A stretch of 7,574 bases of DNA from Megasphaera hominis (GTDB lineage: Bacteria; Bacillota; Negativicutes; Veillonellales; Megasphaeraceae), in NCBI RefSeq assembly GCF_014269395.1, contig NZ_JACOGK010000057.1, positions 1 to 7,574 on the forward strand, read 5' to 3'. Under the pieces are notes generated by a model. The model was not told where the DNA came from. It saw only the letters and a list, made by a program, of their open reading frames with translations, and did not search any database. Position 1 is the stretch's first letter, and every line of letters begins with the position of its first letter. Shown piece by piece: positions 6,496 to 7,574 of the stretch. The translations under genes and the position numbers were made by a program.

Positions 6496-6624
6496 CGTCG
6501 TTCACCTCCATAAAAAAAGAACGGAATGCATACGCTATCCGTTCCTGTAGCATTACATCTTTTACCTTAGTAACATTCTAGTCGTGTAAGGTGAGAGGCG
6601 GATAGCTTCTGCTTTGTTTTCAAC
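6496..6624 (-). ncRNA. infC operon leader, L20-type attenuator RNA
   Basis: The leader is about 130 nt. Directly before the infC SD is an intrinsic terminator (see 6512-6544). Further upstream, minus-strand GCTATCCG (6606-6599) is a perfect 8-bp match to CGGATAGC (6541-6534), whose CGGA is part of the terminator's 5' arm, so the two helices exclude each other. A third helix, ACCTTA (6592-6587) with TAAGGT (6569-6564), lies between. This is the layout expected of the Firmicutes L20 leader, in which L20 favours termination. Helices are read from the sequence; L20 binding is inferred. Confidence 0.8.
6512..6544 (-). terminator. Attenuator terminator before infC
   Basis: On the minus strand, arms GAACGGA (6525-6519 region) and TCCGTTC (6544-6538 region) form a 7-bp stem with a 12-nt loop, followed by seven T. 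It ends only a few bases before the GGAGG of infC, so it must be conditional if the operon is to be expressed. It would be disrupted by the alternative pairing described for the leader. Confidence 0.85.
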
Positions 6625-6630
6625 AGTGCT

Positions 6631-6659
6631 ATTCTATCAAAAACTGACACTCCTGTCAA
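6631..6659 (-). promoter_or_regulatory. infC operon promoter (TTGACA-17-TAGAAT)
   Basis: On the minus strand a perfect -35 TTGACA (6659-6654) and TAGAAT (6636-6631) are separated by the ideal 17 bp, placing the transcript start near 6624. The upstream DNA (6660-6695) is rich in A tracts on this strand and could act as an UP element, fitting a strongly expressed translation operon. It is divergent from the hsp20 promoter. Confidence 0.85.
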
Positions 6660-6694
6660 TCTAATTTTTCCTTTTGTTTTTTTGATATTTTTTA

Positions 6695-6733
6695 TTAGCA
6701 CTCTCTTGACTTATTGGCTAACAGAGTTATACT
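6695..6733 (+). promoter_or_regulatory. hsp20 promoter with degenerate CIRCE-like operator
   Basis: TTGACT (6706-6711) and TATACT (6728-6733) are 16 bp apart. Overlapping the -35 is TTAGCACTC (6695-6703), identical to the left half of the CIRCE element bound by HrcA. After the canonical 9-bp spacer comes ATTGGCTAA (6713-6721), which keeps only the outer GCTAA of the right half. This could be a weakened HrcA site or a remnant. The promoter is well supported, the operator less so. Confidence 0.6.
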
Positions 6734-6742
6734 ATAAGTGTA

Positions 6743-6807
6743 GTTAGAGAGGTTACCCTCTAACCGAAAAGGTCAAAAGAACAAATAAGTACCTGCCCTT
6801 AAGGGCA
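6743..6807 (+). promoter_or_regulatory. Structured hsp20 5' UTR: hairpin, GGTCAAA heptad and 14-bp palindrome
   Basis: With a transcript start near 6740 the UTR is about 92 nt. It opens with a hairpin (GTTAGAG 6743-6749 with CTCTAAC 6758-6764), followed by GGTCAAA (6771-6777), which equals one heptad of the CtsR operator. The perfect palindrome TGCCCTTAAGGGCA (6794-6807) can form a 5-bp stem. CCTCT (6757-6761) is also complementary to the SD core AGAGG (6819-6823). Thermosensing or repressor binding is possible; the pairings alone are what is seen. Confidence 0.45.
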
Positions 6808-6831
6808 CGGAATTGAAAAGAGGTTTTTACT

Positions 6832-7320
6832 ATGAGAACTTTATTTCCTGTAAGTACAGATTTTGCATTTCCGGACAACACGTTTGATGACTTTTTCAAT
6901 GGCTTATTCCAGCCGTCACCAACGACACAGTACCGCCTGCCGAAAATTGATATCGAAGATGCAGGCAAGGCATATATCCTGACAGCCGACCTGCCGGGCA
7001 TGACGAAAGAAGACATTTCCCTGACCTATGCTAACGACGTCTTCACGCTCCGCGCCCAGCACCAGACTGAAAAGGAAACAAAACCGGCCCAGGCTGCAGC
7101 TGATCAAAAGGATGCTCCTAAGGCTGAAGAAAAGCAGCACGACGAACGTCACTACATCCGCCGCGAACGTTCCAACCTGGCCTACAGCCGTCAGTTTATC
7201 ATTCGCAACATCAATCGCGATGGCATCGAAGCAGCCTTTGAAAACGGTGTCCTCACGGTAACCCTGCCAAAGCTTGATCCGGACGCCATCCAGGCGGGCC
7301 AGCGTATTGACATCAAATAA
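6832..7320 (+). CDS. hsp20: Small heat-shock protein (Hsp20, alpha-crystallin family)
   Basis: The 162-aa ATP-independent holdase chaperone binds unfolding proteins in the cytoplasm and forms oligomers. A short N-terminal arm (1-35, with FDDFFNGLF) precedes an alpha-crystallin domain of about 36-147: PKIDIEDAGKAYILTADLPGM, EDISLTYANDVFTLRA, then HYIRRERSNLAYSRQFII and the signature ENGVLTVTLPK (137-147). The C-terminal IxI anchor is I159-D-I161. Between strands, residues 79-106 form a charged Ala/Lys/Glu/Gln-rich insert, longer than the short turn usual here. ATG 6832 follows AAGAGG at 8 nt. The gene stands alone, divergent from infC, and has a long structured UTR. Confidence 0.95.
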   Translation: MRTLFPVSTDFAFPDNTFDDFFNGLFQPSPTTQYRLPKIDIEDAGKAYILTADLPGMTKEDISLTYANDVFTLRAQHQTEKETKPAQAAADQKDAPKAEEKQHDERHYIRRERSNLAYSRQFIIRNINRDGIEAAFENGVLTVTLPKLDPDAIQAGQRIDIK

Positions 7321-7376
7321 GGTGTTGTCAATCCTCCTTAAAAAAGGGGCTGTGAAATAACACGGACCCAAATAAC

Positions 7377-7419
7377 AAAGGAGGTCCACCGACTCTTTCG
7401 AGTCAGCGGACCTCCTTTT
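7377..7419 (+). terminator. Strong hairpin/terminator upstream of the transposase gene
   Basis: A perfect 11-bp outer stem (AAAGGAGGTCC 7377-7387 with GGACCTCCTTT 7408-7418) and a 5-bp inner stem (GACTC 7391-7395 with GAGTC 7400-7404, TTTC loop) are followed by a short TTTT. It lies inside the IS and ends 22 bp before the transposase start. It may end hsp20 transcription and also shield the transposase from read-through, a known strategy in several IS families. The T run is short, so a purely structural role is possible. Confidence 0.7.
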
Positions 7420-7440
7420 GTGGTAAAATTTACATAACCA

Positions 7441-7574
7441 ATGAAAAATTCAACCACTAATTATTCTAAACCAAAACAGGCAATTTTGCCACTATATATT
7501 TCAGATTTTCTGGATATTTGCGATCCGGTGTTGGTTTTCAACAGATTCATGGAGGGAATCAACTTGGAGAAGTA
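7441..7574 (+). CDS. IS1182-like transposase, N-terminal 44 codons (partial)
   Basis: The reading frame is open to the window end and encodes MKNSTTNYSKPKQ followed by AILPLYISDFLDICDPVLVF and NRFMEGINLEK. The pattern LPLxISDxLDxxDPVxxFxxxxEGIxLEKY is recalled as the N-terminus of DDE transposases of the IS1182 group (DUF772-type N-domain). The catalytic domain is not in the window. An in-frame TAA at 7435-7437 lies two codons upstream, so ATG 7441 is the first possible ATG. No SD precedes it. A -10-like TAAAAT at 7424-7429 is only 11 bp away, so the mRNA may be almost leaderless and the gene weakly translated. Confidence 0.72.
   Translation, partial: MKNSTTNYSKPKQAILPLYISDFLDICDPVLVFNRFMEGINLEK

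Larger units (their letters stand above)
7346..7574 (+). mobile_element. Left part of an insertion sequence, IS1182-like (partial)
   Basis: A putative end begins at GGGGCTGTGAAATAACACGG (7346-7365), after the A-rich stretch 26 bp beyond hsp20. Sequences of the GGGGCTGT type are common IS termini. A strong hairpin and the start of a transposase gene follow. The right end, the matching inverted repeat and any target duplication lie outside the window, so the left boundary is an estimate. Confidence 0.6.

Noticed and set aside
6491..6511. Six-codon frame ATG GAG GTG AAC GAC GAT TAG overlapping the infC SD, as a leader peptide
   Set aside because: It has no SD of its own because the terminator T run lies directly upstream. 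Its ATG comes from the junction of that run with GGAGG.

Overview
The window looks like chromosomal DNA of a Negativicutes bacterium, most likely Megasphaera or a close relative in the Veillonellales. This rests on the 5' end of the 16S rRNA gene, the protein sequences recognised, Firmicutes-type promoters and Shine-Dalgarno (SD) sites, and moderate-GC genes with very AT-rich intergenic DNA. The genus is judged from memory, not from a search.

Layout from left to right. (1) Bases 1-69 are the 5' end of a 16S rRNA gene on the minus strand. Its leader and a consensus promoter (TTGACA, 16 bp, TATAAT) follow to about base 256. (2) Bases 348-2909, all minus strand, form a niacin (vitamin B3) module. 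It holds a NiaP-type MFS transporter, the NiaR (HTH plus 3H domain) repressor, and an unrecognised 172-aa histidine-rich membrane protein translationally coupled to niaR. A palindrome in front of niaP is the obvious NiaR operator candidate, and its two 8-bp half-sites recur as the arms of the niaP terminator. (3) Bases 2997-5308 hold a LysA-type decarboxylase (minus) and a divergent LysR-type regulator (plus), with back-to-back promoters sharing one palindromic -10 region. (4) Bases 5318-6659 hold the infC-rpmI-rplT operon (minus). infC starts at an ATT codon, and the leader carries an attenuator with mutually exclusive helices, as expected for L20-type feedback. (5) Bases 6695-7320 hold a divergent small heat-shock gene (plus) with a degenerate CIRCE-like site over its promoter and a structured 5' UTR. 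(6) From about 7346 to the window end is the left part of an insertion sequence with the first 44 codons of an IS1182-like transposase.

How the parts work together: NiaR would sense niacin and shut off niaP. The LysR-type protein probably controls the adjacent decarboxylase. The translation operon is probably controlled by its own products (IF3 at the start codon, L20 at the leader). Hsp20 expression is probably stress-controlled. Most units are separated by strong intrinsic terminators, two of them symmetrical enough to work in both directions. Nothing here is a clear new multi-gene system. The best leads are the niaR-coupled membrane protein, the repeated half-sites flanking niaP, and the regulatory DNA and RNA upstream of infC and hsp20.
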